Source: Streptococcus sanguinis
GTDB taxonomy: Bacteria; Bacillota; Bacilli; Lactobacillales; Streptococcaceae
DNA length: 64,000 nt
Assembly (NCBI RefSeq): GCF_013343115.1
Contig: NZ_CP054570.1
Span: 1,054,001 to 1,118,000 of the forward strand
Reading direction: 5' to 3'
The position numbers and the translations under genes were made by a program. Position 1 is the stretch's first letter; each line of letters opens with the position of its first letter. This document shows positions 1 to 9,015 of the stretch, one piece after another. The notes under the pieces were generated by a model that saw only the letters and a list, made by a program, of their open reading frames with translations, searched no databases and was not told where the DNA came from.

Positions 1-365
1 GACAAAATCCCCAAGAGCAGCTTATGCTCATCAATGACATAGAGAACATCCGCATCATACATAAATAAGGTAATAATGGCATCTTGAATAAAAGAATCAT
101 GAGATACCAAAACAGGCGATGTCATAATTTCCGCCACTTCCTTTCGAAAGGTATCGAAAAAGAAAAGCGTCTCTAAATCCGAGCCCGAGTACGTGTAACC
201 AACTTTAGGTGTAGCCTTCAAAATCCCAACCAAAGTCAGAAAAGACAGGTCCGAGCGCAGAGTCGCCCGAGAAATATCGAGTAATTCTGAAATTTTCTCG
301 CCGCTGAGTGGCTGGTGTTCTTTAACAATTTCTACAATTTTCTTTTGCCGTTCACTTAATTTCAA
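1..365 (-). CDS. HTH-CBS domain transcriptional regulator, CcpN-like (partial, runs off left edge)
   Basis: The reading frame starts at a TTG (363-365, minus strand) preceded by AGGAG ten bases upstream and stays open to base 1, so only the first ~121 codons are present. The N-terminus (KLSERQKKIVEIV, then SGEKISELLDISRATLRSDL) is a winged-helix DNA-binding domain. It is followed by the first part of a CBS domain (EIMTSPVLV...QDAIITLFMYDADVLYVID). This is the architecture of CcpN/YqzB-type repressors, which in bacilli control gluconeogenic genes. It is transcribed divergently from ppdK, which fits a local regulator of PEP/pyruvate interconversion. Family assignment is firm; the target and the true orthology are inferred. 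Confidence 0.75.
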   Translation of the reverse strand, partial: MKLSERQKKIVEIVKEHQPLSGEKISELLDISRATLRSDLSFLTLVGILKATPKVGYTYSGSDLETLFFFDTFRKEVAEIMTSPVLVSHDSFIQDAIITLFMYDADVLYVIDEHKLLLGIL

Positions 366-532
366 ATAGGTCTGACTCCTTCGTTCTTTATAATAGATGA
401 TTAGCCTGATTTCGCTTAAAATTTAGGAATTATTGCTCATATTTCATTTTCAGACGTTTAAATAATCATCATTTTGTAACACATTATAACAAAAAAAGAA
501 AAATTGTCAATAAAATAGGATAATTTTTTCGG

Positions 533-562
533 TTGACAAATATATGTGATGTATATTACAAT
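533..562 (+). promoter_or_regulatory. ppdK promoter
   Basis: TTGACA at 533-538 and TACAAT at 557-562 with an 18-bp spacer, about 50 bp ahead of the ppdK start. The long reading frame that opens at 533 runs through this promoter, so an upstream start is not credible. Confidence 0.7.
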
Positions 563-588
563 GTAGTTGTCCTACAATATGACACATA
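543..588 (+). promoter_or_regulatory. Possible CcpN-like operator pair
   Basis: TATGTGATGTA (543-553) and TATGACACATA (578-588) resemble, at 9/11 and 10/11 by eye, the B. subtilis CcpN consensus TRTGHYATAYW as I recall it. They lie over the ppdK spacer/-10 and just downstream of it, a sensible place for repression by the divergent HTH-CBS gene. Consensus recalled from memory; not tested. Confidence 0.35.
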
Positions 589-610
589 TTTCATAATTTT
601 GGAGGTAAAT

Positions 611-3232
611 ATGGCGAAATGGATTTACTCCTTCGAGGAAGGATGTGCAGATGACAAGGCTTTGCTTGGCGGAAAAGGAGCCAATCTAGCTGAAATGACC
701 AATTTGGGACTGCCTGTCCCTCCAGGTTTTACTATTACTACAGAAAGCTGTATCGAATATTTAAAAAGCCCTTATTTCTTTGAATCTTCTTTAAAAGAAG
801 ATGTTTTGAAAGCGGTTACTGAATTAGAAGAAAAAACAGGTAAATATTTCAGTGGCAACGACTCAGCCTTGCTCTTAGTGTCTGTTCGAAGCGGAGCCAA
901 GTTTTCCATGCCCGGCATGATGGACACTATTCTCAATCTAGGTCTAAACGATTTAAGAACCCAGACTCTGGCTGAGCAGACCAATGCTGACTTTGCCTAC
1001 AACTGCTACCGACGTCTGCTGCAAATGTTTGCTGATGTGGTTTATGGCATTTCCAAGGATGAGTTCGATGACCTATTGGGCTATTTTGAAAGGAATGCTG
1101 GCAAACAGGCCAAGGATTTTACATCGGAAGAACATCAAGCGTTAATCGACCAGTACAAGCAGCTTTATCGTGAGCATCATCAGACCTTCCCCCAAAGCTC
1201 AAAAGAGCAGCTCTATGCTGCTATCAAGGCAGTCTTCAAGTCTTGGAATAATCCCCGAGCTCAGGTCTACCGCAACTTGAATAATATTCCTCACGACCTG
1301 GGAACAGCGGTAAATGTCCAAGCCATGGTCTTTGGCAATAGCGACCAAGCCAGTGGTACAGGAGTCGTCTTTACGAGAAACCCCGCCAGCGGTGAGCATC
1401 AGCTATTTGGTGAATTTTTGCTCAATGCTCAAGGAGAGGATGTCGTAGCCGGCATTCGAACCCCTGAGCCTATTGCTGCACTTGAGACAGCTCTCCCTCA
1501 GGCCTATGCAGCCTTCCAAGACTATGCTAAGATTCTCGAAAACCACTACAAGGACATGCAAGATATCGAATTTACCATAGAAAAGGGTAAACTCTATATT
1601 CTCCAAACTAGAAACGGTAAACGGACCGCCAAAGCATCTTTGAAAATCGCCTTAGATCTGGTAGACGAGGGCATTATCAGCAAAAAAGAAGCTCTACAAC
1701 GCGTATCTCCTGCTACGATTAGCCAGCTCATCCATCCTGTATTTGAAGAAAAAGCTCTGCAAGATGCTCCTTTCTTGGCTCAAGGACTGCCAGCAAGCCC
1801 TGGTGCTGCAACTGGCGAGATTGTCTTTACAGCTGAGCGCGCGAAAGACTACCACTCCTTGGGTAAAAAGGTCATTTTAGTCCGTCAGGAAACATCACCT
1901 GAAGACATTGAGGGCATGGTGGTCAGCCAGGCCATCGTGACAAGCCAGGGAGGGATGACTTCTCACGCAGCTGTCGTAGCCCGGGGAATGGGAACCTGCT
2001 GTGTGGCTGGCTGTGGAGAGCTGACCATCAGCGAGGACAGCAAGACCGTTTCCTGCGGAAGTCTTGTCTTGACCGAAGGTGACGTCATTTCAGTTGATGG
2101 CAGCTCTGGGCGCATTTATAGCGGTGAGATTCCGACCGTCCTAGTCGAAAATGACCAAGAACTCCAACGACTGCTTTCATGGGCAGACGAAGTCGCACAG
2201 CTCAAAGTCCGTGCCAACGCAGAGACCGTTCAAGATCTAAAAACAGCTATTAAGTTTGGGGCAAAGGGCATTGGTCTGGCTCGTACCGAACACATGTTCT
2301 TTGGCCAGGAACGGATTCTAGAAATGCGGCGCCTGATTCTAGCCGACAACGAATTGGAAACCAGATCCGCCCTCAAAAAACTGCTGGAGTTCCAAGAAGA
2401 AGACTTCTATCAAATGTTACAAGCAGTTCAGGACAAACCTATGATTATCCGTCTTTTGGATCCACCGATGCACGAATTTTTACCTAAAGATTCACAGGAA
2501 ATCAAGGCTTTGGCTGACAAGCTGCACAAGTCACCAGAGAAACTGACTCGCCGCATTGAACAGCTGCAAGAAAGCAATCCAATGCTAGGTCACCGCGGCT
2601 GCCGTCTGGGGATTACGCAACCAGAGATTTACAAAATGCAGGTCGAAGCTGTCTTCAAGAGTGCTATCAAGCTGAGTCAGGAAGGATTGACCGTCAAGCC
2701 AGAAATCATGATTCCGCTGATTGCAGATAAGGCTGAGCTGGACTCTGTCAGAGCCTTTCTCACCCAACATATCAACAAGCTCTTTAGGCATCAAGGTCAG
2801 GAGCCTTTCCCTTATGAAATTGGCACCATGATTGAACTTCCGCGTGCCTGTCTGGTTGCAGACCAGCTGGCTCAGGAAGCGGACTTCTTCAGCTTTGGTA
2901 CTAACGACCTGACCCAGATGACCTATGGCTTCTCACGGGACGATATTGGAAAATTCATCGGCCATTATAAGGAGAAAGAAATCCTTCCTTTCGATCCTTT
3001 CCAAAGTGTCGACCAAGCCGGTGTTGGTGAATTGATGCGGATAGCTATCAGCAAGGGCCGTCAAGTCAAGCCTGACCTTTCAATCGGCATCTGTGGTGAG
3101 GTCGGTGGCGATCCGGCTTCCATCCCCTTCTTCCAAGAAATTGGTGTCACCTACGTCTCCTGCTCTCCTTATCGGGTTCCAGCAGCAAGGCTGGCTGTCG
3201 CTCAAACGGTACTCCAAGATGAAAAAGCGTAA
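611..3232 (+). CDS. ppdK: Pyruvate, phosphate dikinase
   Basis: Interconverts pyruvate + ATP + Pi with PEP + AMP + PPi in the cytoplasm. The 873-residue length is normal for bacterial PPDK when the ATG at 611 is used, directly behind GGAGG at 601-605. Order: N-terminal ATP-grasp domain (GGKGANLAEM near the start, VSVRSGAKFSMPGMMDT near residue 100), swivelling phosphohistidine domain with GGMTSHAAVVARGMG (His452), and a C-terminal PEP/pyruvate TIM barrel with GICGEVGGD (Cys828) and YVSCSPYRVP. It stands alone between a divergent HTH-CBS regulator and its own terminator. In a fermentative streptococcus the direction of flux is uncertain. It is the only one of three dikinase-type genes in this window with the full PEP-binding barrel. 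Confidence 0.96.
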   Translation: MAKWIYSFEEGCADDKALLGGKGANLAEMTNLGLPVPPGFTITTESCIEYLKSPYFFESSLKEDVLKAVTELEEKTGKYFSGNDSALLLVSVRSGAKFSMPGMMDTILNLGLNDLRTQTLAEQTNADFAYNCYRRLLQMFADVVYGISKDEFDDLLGYFERNAGKQAKDFTSEEHQALIDQYKQLYREHHQTFPQSSKEQLYAAIKAVFKSWNNPRAQVYRNLNNIPHDLGTAVNVQAMVFGNSDQASGTGVVFTRNPASGEHQLFGEFLLNAQGEDVVAGIRTPEPIAALETALPQAYAAFQDYAKILENHYKDMQDIEFTIEKGKLYILQTRNGKRTAKASLKIALDLVDEGIISKKEALQRVSPATISQLIHPVFEEKALQDAPFLAQGLPASPGAATGEIVFTAERAKDYHSLGKKVILVRQETSPEDIEGMVVSQAIVTSQGGMTSHAAVVARGMGTCCVAGCGELTISEDSKTVSCGSLVLTEGDVISVDGSSGRIYSGEIPTVLVENDQELQRLLSWADEVAQLKVRANAETVQDLKTAIKFGAKGIGLARTEHMFFGQERILEMRRLILADNELETRSALKKLLEFQEEDFYQMLQAVQDKPMIIRLLDPPMHEFLPKDSQEIKALADKLHKSPEKLTRRIEQLQESNPMLGHRGCRLGITQPEIYKMQVEAVFKSAIKLSQEGLTVKPEIMIPLIADKAELDSVRAFLTQHINKLFRHQGQEPFPYEIGTMIELPRACLVADQLAQEADFFSFGTNDLTQMTYGFSRDDIGKFIGHYKEKEILPFDPFQSVDQAGVGELMRIAISKGRQVKPDLSIGICGEVGGDPASIPFFQEIGVTYVSCSPYRVPAARLAVAQTVLQDEKA

Positions 3233-3257
3233 TTACTTTGCTATTCTAGCTCAAGAA

Positions 3258-3292
3258 GCTGCTCAACCAAAACTTGAGCAGCCTCTTTTCTT
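3258..3292 (+). terminator. Rho-independent terminator of ppdK
   Basis: GCTGCTCAA / TTGAGCAGC stem (3258-3266 with 3274-3282), 7-base loop, then CTCTTTTCTT. Confidence 0.85.
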
Positions 3293-3341
3293 GACAGCAA
3301 TCTTCTGTGTGCGTTTTCATAGATAAAAATTTGATTTTTTA

Positions 3342-3370
3342 AAGACATTTTCAGATAAAAAACGTATAAT
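3342..3370 (+). promoter_or_regulatory. Promoter of the Ser/Thr-rich membrane protein
   Basis: AAGACA (3342-3347), 17-bp spacer, perfect TATAAT (3365-3370), 46 bp before the start codon at 3417. Confidence 0.55.
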
Positions 3371-3416
3371 GAGAGATAAGAAATCATTGAAATTTTAAAA
3401 GGAGATTCTTTCGAGC

Positions 3417-3833
3417 ATGGAAAACTATTCTCGCAGCAATAAAAACAAGACAAAATCATCTAAAAAACCTACTAAACAGCATATTAAAACTGGCCTTTCA
3501 GCCTTCCAAAAGACTATTGCAACTGTTGCCAGTATCTTATCTATCATCATTGCCAGCATCACGATCATGAATCTAACCGGCCAAAAGGATGAAAAATCAA
3601 AAACTGATACCAGTAGCTCTACTGCAACGACTACCATCATCAAGGAAATCGAAAAAGAAACTAGCAACCCTGCTTCAACAACTGCAACTGATACAGCAGC
3701 TTCCAGCAGTGATACAGCAGCTGTTGAGACTAGTGCGTCTAGCTCCGCTGCAGATACAGCAGCAGGCGACACTACCGCTTCTAGCCAGAGTCAAGACACT
3801 GCAACCAATACTCAAACAGAAGCTTCAAACTAA
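3417..3833 (+). CDS. Small membrane-anchored Ser/Thr/Ala-rich protein (DUF6556-like)
   Basis: 138 residues. A basic cytoplasmic head (about 30 residues rich in Lys/Ser/Asn) precedes one membrane segment (roughly residues 35-55, TVASILSIIIASITIMN). The rest is a low-complexity tail almost entirely Ser, Thr, Ala, Asp and Gln, predicted to be extracellular and disordered. AAGGAG at 3401-3406 precedes the ATG. Similar short proteins occur in streptococci under uncharacterised DUF names; my link to DUF6556 is from memory. The tail could be a spacer or a glycosylation target. No enzymatic motif is visible. The gene is a single-gene unit with its own promoter and terminator. Confidence 0.75.
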   Translation: MENYSRSNKNKTKSSKKPTKQHIKTGLSAFQKTIATVASILSIIIASITIMNLTGQKDEKSKTDTSSSTATTTIIKEIEKETSNPASTTATDTAASSSDTAAVETSASSSAADTAAGDTTASSQSQDTATNTQTEASN

Positions 3834-3843
3834 GAAAGCAGAA

Positions 3844-3875
3844 AACGCCCGGCTCATTGAGCTAGGCGTTTTTTT
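3844..3875 (+). terminator. Terminator between convergent genes
   Basis: AACGCCCGGCTC-ATT-GAGCTAGGCGTT stem followed by seven T. It ends the upstream + gene and may also serve potD from the other strand. Confidence 0.85.
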
Positions 3876-3903
3876 GTATTCATCAAGCAAGCTTGTTTGA
3901 TGA

Positions 3904-4974
3904 TCACTTCCGATACATCTTGACTTGAAGATAGAGGTCGTTGTAAGTCCCCAGCCATTTAGGGCCCAACTGCTCATAAACTTCCAGATGTTTCATCGTT
4001 TCCTCAGTCGGATAAAAAGCCTCATCTTCCTGAACTTCCTTAGGCAACATGGCCTTGGCAGGAAGATTTGGTGTCGAATAGCCGACATAAAGGGCATTTT
4101 TATAAGCATTTTCCGGTCTCAGCATAAAGTTAATAAACTGATAGGCTGCTTTTTTATTTTTGACGGTTTTGGGAATGACAATATTGTCAAACCAAAGGTT
4201 GCTGGCTTCTGTAGGCACGACATAGCGCAGGTCTTCATTGGCCTCCAGCATCTGACGAGCCTCACCAGAAAAGGTCACACCAATAGCTGCATTGTTCTGA
4301 ATCATGTATCCCTTCATCTCATCAGCCACAATAGCCTTGATATTTGGCGTCAGAGTGTAGAGCTTATCGACAGCCTCCTGCAGCTGATTAGTATCTTTGG
4401 AGTTAAGACTATGACCATCCGAGTTCAGACCAATTCCCATGACTTCGCGGGCTCCGTCAATCATCATGATGGAGTTCTTGTATTCAGGACGCCAGAGGTC
4501 ATTCCAATGCTCTGGAGCTTTATCAACCATTTTTTCATTGTAGACAATACCCAGCGTTCCCCAAAAATAAGGAATCGAGTACTGATTTCCTGGATCGAAA
4601 GGCTGGTCTAAAAAGTCAGATCCAATATTTTCCAAGCCTTTAATCTGGCTATGATCTAGCTTCTCCACCAAGCCTTCCTTCATCATCTTTGCAATCATAT
4701 ATTCACTGGGAATAGCAATGTCGTAGGTTGTGCCGCCCTGCTTCACTTTTGTATACATGGCTTCATTCGAGTCAAAGGTATCGTACTGGATTTGGACACC
4801 AGTTTCCTTAGTAAACTCAGTCAGCAGCTCAGGATCAATATAGTCACCCCAGTTGTAAATGACCAGCTTATCGCTCTCCTTGCTCTGCGTCCGACTTTCA
4901 ATCTGGTAACTGACACCCCACAAGACTAAGATAATCAGCAGAATCCCCGCTAAAAATGAATAGAGCTTTCTCAT
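3904..4974 (-). CDS. potD: Spermidine/putrescine ABC transporter, substrate-binding protein
   Basis: Extracellular polyamine-binding component of PotABCD. 356 residues with an N-terminal hydrophobic segment (about residues 6-22) but no Cys lipobox, so it is probably held by an uncleaved anchor rather than as a lipoprotein. The mature part opens with LVIYNWGDYIDPELL, typical of PotD/PotF periplasmic-binding-fold proteins, and later shows YDIAIPSEYMIAKM and FSGEARQML. It is the last gene of murB-potABCD; its ATG overlaps the end of potC by 4 bp. Substrate class is clear from the family and operon; preference for spermidine or putrescine cannot be read. Confidence 0.93.
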   Translation of the reverse strand: MRKLYSFLAGILLIILVLWGVSYQIESRTQSKESDKLVIYNWGDYIDPELLTEFTKETGVQIQYDTFDSNEAMYTKVKQGGTTYDIAIPSEYMIAKMMKEGLVEKLDHSQIKGLENIGSDFLDQPFDPGNQYSIPYFWGTLGIVYNEKMVDKAPEHWNDLWRPEYKNSIMMIDGAREVMGIGLNSDGHSLNSKDTNQLQEAVDKLYTLTPNIKAIVADEMKGYMIQNNAAIGVTFSGEARQMLEANEDLRYVVPTEASNLWFDNIVIPKTVKNKKAAYQFINFMLRPENAYKNALYVGYSTPNLPAKAMLPKEVQEDEAFYPTEETMKHLEVYEQLGPKWLGTYNDLYLQVKMYRK

Positions 4975-5744
4975 ACAGTCTCCTCCTTCTCACGGGTGAT
5001 AAAGTAATACCCAATTACCAAAGCAATGCTGAAGAGAAAGACCAAGGCTGACAGGGCATTGATTTCCAGAGAAATTCCCTGACGAGCGCGGGAGTATATC
5101 TCAACAGACAGAGTAGAGAAGCCATTGCCTGTAACGAAGAAGGTCACAGCAAAGTCATCTAGTGAGTAGGTAAAGGCCATGAAGTAGCCAGCGATAATGG
5201 CTGGAGTCAGATAGGGCAGCATGATTTCTTTCAGCATTTGCAATTGGCTGGCGCCTAAGTCATAGGCAGCCTTAATCATATCATCATTCATTTCTTTCAG
5301 ACGCGGAAGAATCATCAGCATCACAATCGGAATGGAAAAGGCCACATGGCTAGCCAGCACAGAGAGAAAGCCCAGCTGGAATTTAGCTGTGGTAAAGAGA
5401 ATCAGAAAACTTGCTCCAATCATGACATCCGGCGCCACCATGAGGATATTGTTGATAGACAGAAAGGCATCCTGATATTTCTTGCGGGCTTGATAGATAT
5501 AGATGGCTCCAAAAGTTCCAATCAGCGTCGCAATCAGTGATGACAGGAAAGCCAGAAAGAAAGTCTGAACCAAAATCAGAATCAAACGTGAATCCTCAAA
5601 GAGATTCTGGAAATGGCTGAGACTGAATCCTGTAAAGCGATTCATATCTTCCCCAGCATTAAAAGCATAAGCAATCAGGTAAAAGATGGGGATATAGAGC
5701 ACCAAAAAGACAAAGGCCAAATAGAGATTTGCAATTTTTTTCAT
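4971..5744 (-). CDS. potC: Spermidine/putrescine ABC transporter permease PotC
   Basis: Inner-membrane permease subunit, 257 residues, about six hydrophobic segments. The EAA loop that contacts PotA is visible as IKAAYDLGASQLQMLKEIMLPYLTPAI. I chose the ATG at 5744 ([11 protein letters not shown]), behind GGAAAGGAGAGG, rather than a frame-open start 27 bp upstream; this makes the ATG overlap the potB stop (ATGA coupling). Third gene of the pot set, translationally coupled on both sides. Confidence 0.93.
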   Translation of the reverse strand: MKKIANLYLAFVFLVLYIPIFYLIAYAFNAGEDMNRFTGFSLSHFQNLFEDSRLILILVQTFFLAFLSSLIATLIGTFGAIYIYQARKKYQDAFLSINNILMVAPDVMIGASFLILFTTAKFQLGFLSVLASHVAFSIPIVMLMILPRLKEMNDDMIKAAYDLGASQLQMLKEIMLPYLTPAIIAGYFMAFTYSLDDFAVTFFVTGNGFSTLSVEIYSRARQGISLEINALSALVFLFSIALVIGYYFITREKEETV

Positions 5745-6547
5745 CGCCCTCTCCTTTCCTTGGTTGCCCACATGGTAAAGAGCATAGCAACAATCAGTAC
5801 CACTCCGATAGTAGAGCCCATGCCCCAGTTTTGAGTAGTCAGGAAGTGCTGCTCAATGGCAGTTCCCAGAGTAATCACTCGATTACCACCGATTAAGCGG
5901 GTCAGCATGAAGAGACTGAGACTAGGGATAAAGACTGACTGCACTCCACTTCTGACACCATTCAAGGACAAAGGGAAAACAACCCGACGGAATGTCTCCC
6001 AGCGATTAGCTCCCAAGTCGTAGCTGGCATTGATAAGATTAGGATCCAAATCATCCAGAACGTTGAAAATGGGCAGAATCATAAAGGGTAGCTCAATGTA
6101 GCTAGCTACAAAGATAAATGAAAAGTCCGTAAAGAGAATCTGCTGCGGTCCTACTCCGATAAAAGTCAAAAATTGATTAATTGAGCCATTCTGACCGAAA
6201 ATACCAATGAAAGCATAAGCTTTGAGCAGGAGATTGATCCAGGTCGGCAGGACAATCAGCATCAGCCAGAGCTGCTTGTGCTTGAGCTGAGTCAAAAAGA
6301 ATGCGGTCGGATAGGAAATCAGCAGGGTTACGACAGTAATAATCCCTGCATAAAGAACCGAATTCAGACTCATCTTGAGATAGGTCCAGTTCTGCGATGT
6401 GAAGTAGGTCTGGTAGTTTTCCAGCGTAAACTGGCCTTCAATGTTAAAGAAGGATTTCCAGATAATCATAACAACAGGTGCCAAAACAAAGAGGAAAATC
6501 CAGAGCAGGTAAGGCAAGAGAAAAAGATTAGAGGTTGTTTTCTTCAT
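5741..6547 (-). CDS. potB: Spermidine/putrescine ABC transporter permease PotB
   Basis: Inner-membrane permease subunit, 268 residues from the ATG at 6547 ([13 protein letters not shown]), which sits behind GAGGAGGAACGTG. The longer frame start at 6568 has no ribosome site. Six transmembrane helices and an EAA loop ([23 protein letters not shown]) identify the family. It overlaps potA by 20 bp and potC by 4 bp, so the permease pair is coupled to the ATPase. Confidence 0.93.
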   Translation of the reverse strand: MKKTTSNLFLLPYLLWIFLFVLAPVVMIIWKSFFNIEGQFTLENYQTYFTSQNWTYLKMSLNSVLYAGIITVVTLLISYPTAFFLTQLKHKQLWLMLIVLPTWINLLLKAYAFIGIFGQNGSINQFLTFIGVGPQQILFTDFSFIFVASYIELPFMILPIFNVLDDLDPNLINASYDLGANRWETFRRVVFPLSLNGVRSGVQSVFIPSLSLFMLTRLIGGNRVITLGTAIEQHFLTTQNWGMGSTIGVVLIVAMLFTMWATKERRGR

Positions 6548-7685
6548 CACGTTCCTCCTCAATAGCATTGATCAGACCCGCTTCCTGCTCTTCTACTTCT
6601 ACATATTCTTCGATACGGGCATCGAATTCTTCTTCAGTTTCATTGAGACGCATGATGTGGATATCTTCAGGCTCGAAATGCAGGCCAATTTCTTCACCAA
6701 CAATGGCCTTGCGAGTTGAGTGAATCATCCATTCATTGCCCAGTTCATCATAAGCGATAATCTCATAGTGAACGCCACGGAAAAGCTGGGTGTCAACTTT
6801 AACCTGCAGCTTGCCTTCTTCTGGCAGAGTAATCCGCAAGTCCTCCGGCCGAATCACCACTTCAACAGATTCATTTGGGCGCATCCCACCATCCACTGCT
6901 TCAAAGCGCTTGCCGTTAAACTCAACCAGATAGTCCTCAATCATCTTACCTGGCAGAATATTGGACTCGCCAATGAAGGTTGCAACAAAGTGGTTGATGG
7001 GCTCGTCATAAATATCAACAGGCGTCCCCGACTGAACAATCTCGCCGTCATTCATAACGAAAATCCAGTCGCTCATAGCCAGAGCTTCCTCTTGGTCGTG
7101 CGTGACAAAGACAAAGGTAATACCCAGACGCTGCTGCAATTCCCGCAACTCATACTGCATATCTGTACGCAGCTTCAAATCCAGAGCAGACAGAGGCTCA
7201 TCCAGCAAAACAACCCGCGGCTGATTAATGATTGCCCGCGCAATGGCTACACGCTGTCGCTGACCGCCCGACAATTTGCGAATAGAACGGCGCTCAAAGC
7301 CTTCCAGCTGAACCATTTTCAGTACTTCAACAACCCGCTCTTGAATTTCTTTTTTATCAACCTTGCGCAGACGCAGCGGAAAGGCCACATTTCCAAAAAC
7401 ATTCATATGCGGAAACAGTGCATAGGACTGAAAAACCGTGTGGACGTCTCGTTTATTAGTTGGAATATCATTGATGCGGACGCCATCAAGAAAAATATCC
7501 CCGTCCGTCGCGTCCAAAAGTCCAGCAATGATGTTCAGAATCGTTGATTTGCCAGAACCAGAAGACCCCAGCAAAGTATAGAACTTTCCTTCTTCCAGCT
7601 CGAAATTAATATCTTTCAGGACGACAGTATTATTATCTTCAAAAACTTTTGAAACGTTTTTAAACTCGATGATTGGTTTTTTCAA
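6528..7685 (-). CDS. potA: Spermidine/putrescine ABC transporter ATP-binding protein
   Basis: 385-residue ATPase of the polyamine importer. Walker [10 protein letters not shown] (near residue 40), signature [14 protein letters not shown], Walker [13 protein letters not shown] and switch His in [11 protein letters not shown] are intact. A C-terminal TOBE-like regulatory region (from about residue 240) ends in an acidic tail of roughly 40 residues rich in Glu. First pot gene; 181 bp separate it from murB, an unusually long gap in this operon. Confidence 0.95.
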   Translation of the reverse strand: MKKPIIEFKNVSKVFEDNNTVVLKDINFELEEGKFYTLLGSSGSGKSTILNIIAGLLDATDGDIFLDGVRINDIPTNKRDVHTVFQSYALFPHMNVFGNVAFPLRLRKVDKKEIQERVVEVLKMVQLEGFERRSIRKLSGGQRQRVAIARAIINQPRVVLLDEPLSALDLKLRTDMQYELRELQQRLGITFVFVTHDQEEALAMSDWIFVMNDGEIVQSGTPVDIYDEPINHFVATFIGESNILPGKMIEDYLVEFNGKRFEAVDGGMRPNESVEVVIRPEDLRITLPEEGKLQVKVDTQLFRGVHYEIIAYDELGNEWMIHSTRKAIVGEEIGLHFEPEDIHIMRLNETEEEFDARIEEYVEVEEQEAGLINAIEEERDEENNL

Positions 7686-7866
7686 TTGTCATAAATTCCT
7701 TCTTTCTCGTATTAACAGATTAAGGGTTCTGTCAGACCGCTGCTACCTCGTGAGGGCTGTAAAGGCCCTTTATAAATTCCGTGTCGATAGGCTTTCACCC
7801 CCTTACTAAGTTGCAGCCAACTGCAGTTCCTTATCCAGCATACTTCTACTGGAAATCATATCTGTC
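7686..7866 (-). other. Structured murB-potA intergenic segment, no gene
   Basis: 181 bp without an open frame. On the minus strand it holds several potential hairpins: CCAG...CTGG, GTTGGCTGCAAC, AGGGCCTTTACAGCCCT, and GGTCTGACAGAACC, plus the GC-rich stretch AAGGGGGTGAAAGCC. There is no run of T after these stems and no convincing promoter. It could be a cis-acting leader of potABCD, an mRNA processing region, or the remnant of an inserted repeat. I do not recognise a known riboswitch class. Confidence 0.35.
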
Positions 7867-8772
7867 TTACAGAGATTCACCAATGATGCGGACTTCGCGC
7901 TCCAGAGTAATACCTGAATTTTCCCGCACCCTTTCAATCACATGAGCGATAAGATTTTCGTAATCTTGAGCCGTTCCTTTATCAACGTTAATCATAAAGC
8001 CGGCATGCTTCTCAGATACCTCTACACCACCGATCCGATGACCTTTGAGTCCTGCTTCACTAATGAGCTGACCAGCAAAGTGACCCAAAGGACGCTTGAA
8101 AACAGAGCCACAGGATGGATATTCCAAAGGCTGCTTGAGCTCCCGCAGATGGGTTAAGCGCTCCATTTCCTGACGAATCGTTCTGTGAACACCAGGCGAA
8201 AGAGCAAACTTAGCAGAAATAACAATGTCGCCTGTTTCCTGAACAAGTGAGTGACGATAGCCGAACTTCATATCCCGAACGTCCAACGTTTTGACTTGGC
8301 CCTGAGGAGTCAGTACCTTGCAAGATACCAAGACATGAGCAATCTCGCCGCCATAAGCCCCAGCGTTCATAAAGACAGCTCCGCCGACACTGCCCGGAAT
8401 ACCACAGGCAAACTCAAAGCCTGTCAGACTATTCTGTAAGGCAATATGGGTAGTCTGGATCAGATTCGCACCAGCCTCTGCCTCAATCATATAGCCATCT
8501 ACCGCTACATTGTTGAGCTTGTCAAACATAATCACGAAACCTCGGATACCACCGTCTCTCACAATGATATTGCTGGCATTTCCCAGCACCATCCAAGGAA
8601 TATCTTCTTGATTGGCAAAATTGACAATACGAGCCAGCTCATAACGATTGCGGGGAAAAACTAAGAAATCGGCTGCACCCCCGACCTTTGTGTAGGTGTA
8701 TTGACTCAAAGGCTCATTGAAGCGAATGTCGATTCCCTCTAATTCAGTTTTTAATTTCTCTAGTTTTTGCAT
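7867..8772 (-). CDS. murB: UDP-N-acetylenolpyruvoylglucosamine reductase
   Basis: Reduces UDP-GlcNAc-enolpyruvate to UDP-MurNAc with NADPH and FAD, the second committed step of peptidoglycan precursor synthesis. 301 residues, type II (short) MurB. FAD-binding motif [12 protein letters not shown], glycine-rich [26 protein letters not shown], the catalytic serine in [11 protein letters not shown], and [11 protein letters not shown] near the C-terminus. Head of the murB-potABCD transcription unit, an arrangement known in streptococci; start ATG at 8772 follows AGAGAG. Confidence 0.96.
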   Translation of the reverse strand: MQKLEKLKTELEGIDIRFNEPLSQYTYTKVGGAADFLVFPRNRYELARIVNFANQEDIPWMVLGNASNIIVRDGGIRGFVIMFDKLNNVAVDGYMIEAEAGANLIQTTHIALQNSLTGFEFACGIPGSVGGAVFMNAGAYGGEIAHVLVSCKVLTPQGQVKTLDVRDMKFGYRHSLVQETGDIVISAKFALSPGVHRTIRQEMERLTHLRELKQPLEYPSCGSVFKRPLGHFAGQLISEAGLKGHRIGGVEVSEKHAGFMINVDKGTAQDYENLIAHVIERVRENSGITLEREVRIIGESL

Positions 8773-8807
8773 GATTTTCTCTCTTTTATGTAAACAAAAT
8801 ACACTCT

Positions 8808-8813
8808 ATTATA
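8808..8813 (-). promoter_or_regulatory. murB promoter -10
   Basis: Minus-strand TGATATAAT gives an extended -10 (TATAAT at 8808-8813) 36 bp ahead of the murB ATG; the -35 is weak. Confidence 0.55.
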
Positions 8814-8848
8814 TCAAAAATCTATAGCATTTACGATAGATTACAAAG

Positions 8849-8874
8849 AAAAAGCTGAGAAAGGTCAGCTTTTT
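8849..8874 (-). terminator. Terminator of the 34-codon mini-gene
   Basis: AAAAAGCTGA / TCAGCTTTTT perfect 10-bp arms around a 6-base loop. Read on the minus strand it ends in TTTTTCTTTG, right after the small frame and before the murB promoter. Confidence 0.85.
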
Positions 8875-8879
8875 AACGC

Positions 8880-8984
8880 TTATAATTGTCTAGTAGTGAA
8901 ACGCTGTGTTTGGCTAGAAAGAGCATTCCTGATGGCACCGAAAGCTAGCTCACTCGCCAGAGCCTGTAATTCTAAATGATCCAT
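8880..8984 (-). CDS. Putative 34-residue peptide, unknown function
   Basis: Too short for ordinary ORF calling. The ATG at 8984 sits 12 bases behind AAAGGAGG, a near-perfect ribosome site. Product begins MDHLELQALASE and ends TRQL; it is amphipathic (Leu/Ala rich, one possible helix) with a basic, Arg-containing C-terminal half, no transmembrane segment and no Gly-Gly leader. It has its own extended -10 promoter (9016-9021) and its own terminator (8849-8874), so it forms a complete isolated transcription unit between thrB and murB. I do not recognise the sequence. It may be a real small protein, or the RNA itself may be the active product. Confidence 0.55.
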   Translation of the reverse strand: MDHLELQALASELAFGAIRNALSSQTQRFTTRQL

Positions 8985-9015
8985 AAAGTGAATTATCCTC
9001 CTTTAAGCTAGACCC

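Noticed and set aside
533..610. ppdK starting upstream at 533
   Set aside because: The extra 26 codons run through TTGACA/TACAAT, while GGAGG stands directly ahead of the ATG at 611 and the resulting length fits the family.
3589..3900. Second + strand frame inside the Ser/Thr-rich protein
   Set aside because: Out-of-frame reading of the same low-complexity DNA; no ribosome site.
6720..7547. 275-codon + strand frame
   Set aside because: Antisense to potA; no start signals.
7686..7866. Known riboswitch or tmRNA/RNase P-like RNA
   Set aside because: The stems do not match any consensus I can recall; kept only as an unexplained structured segment.
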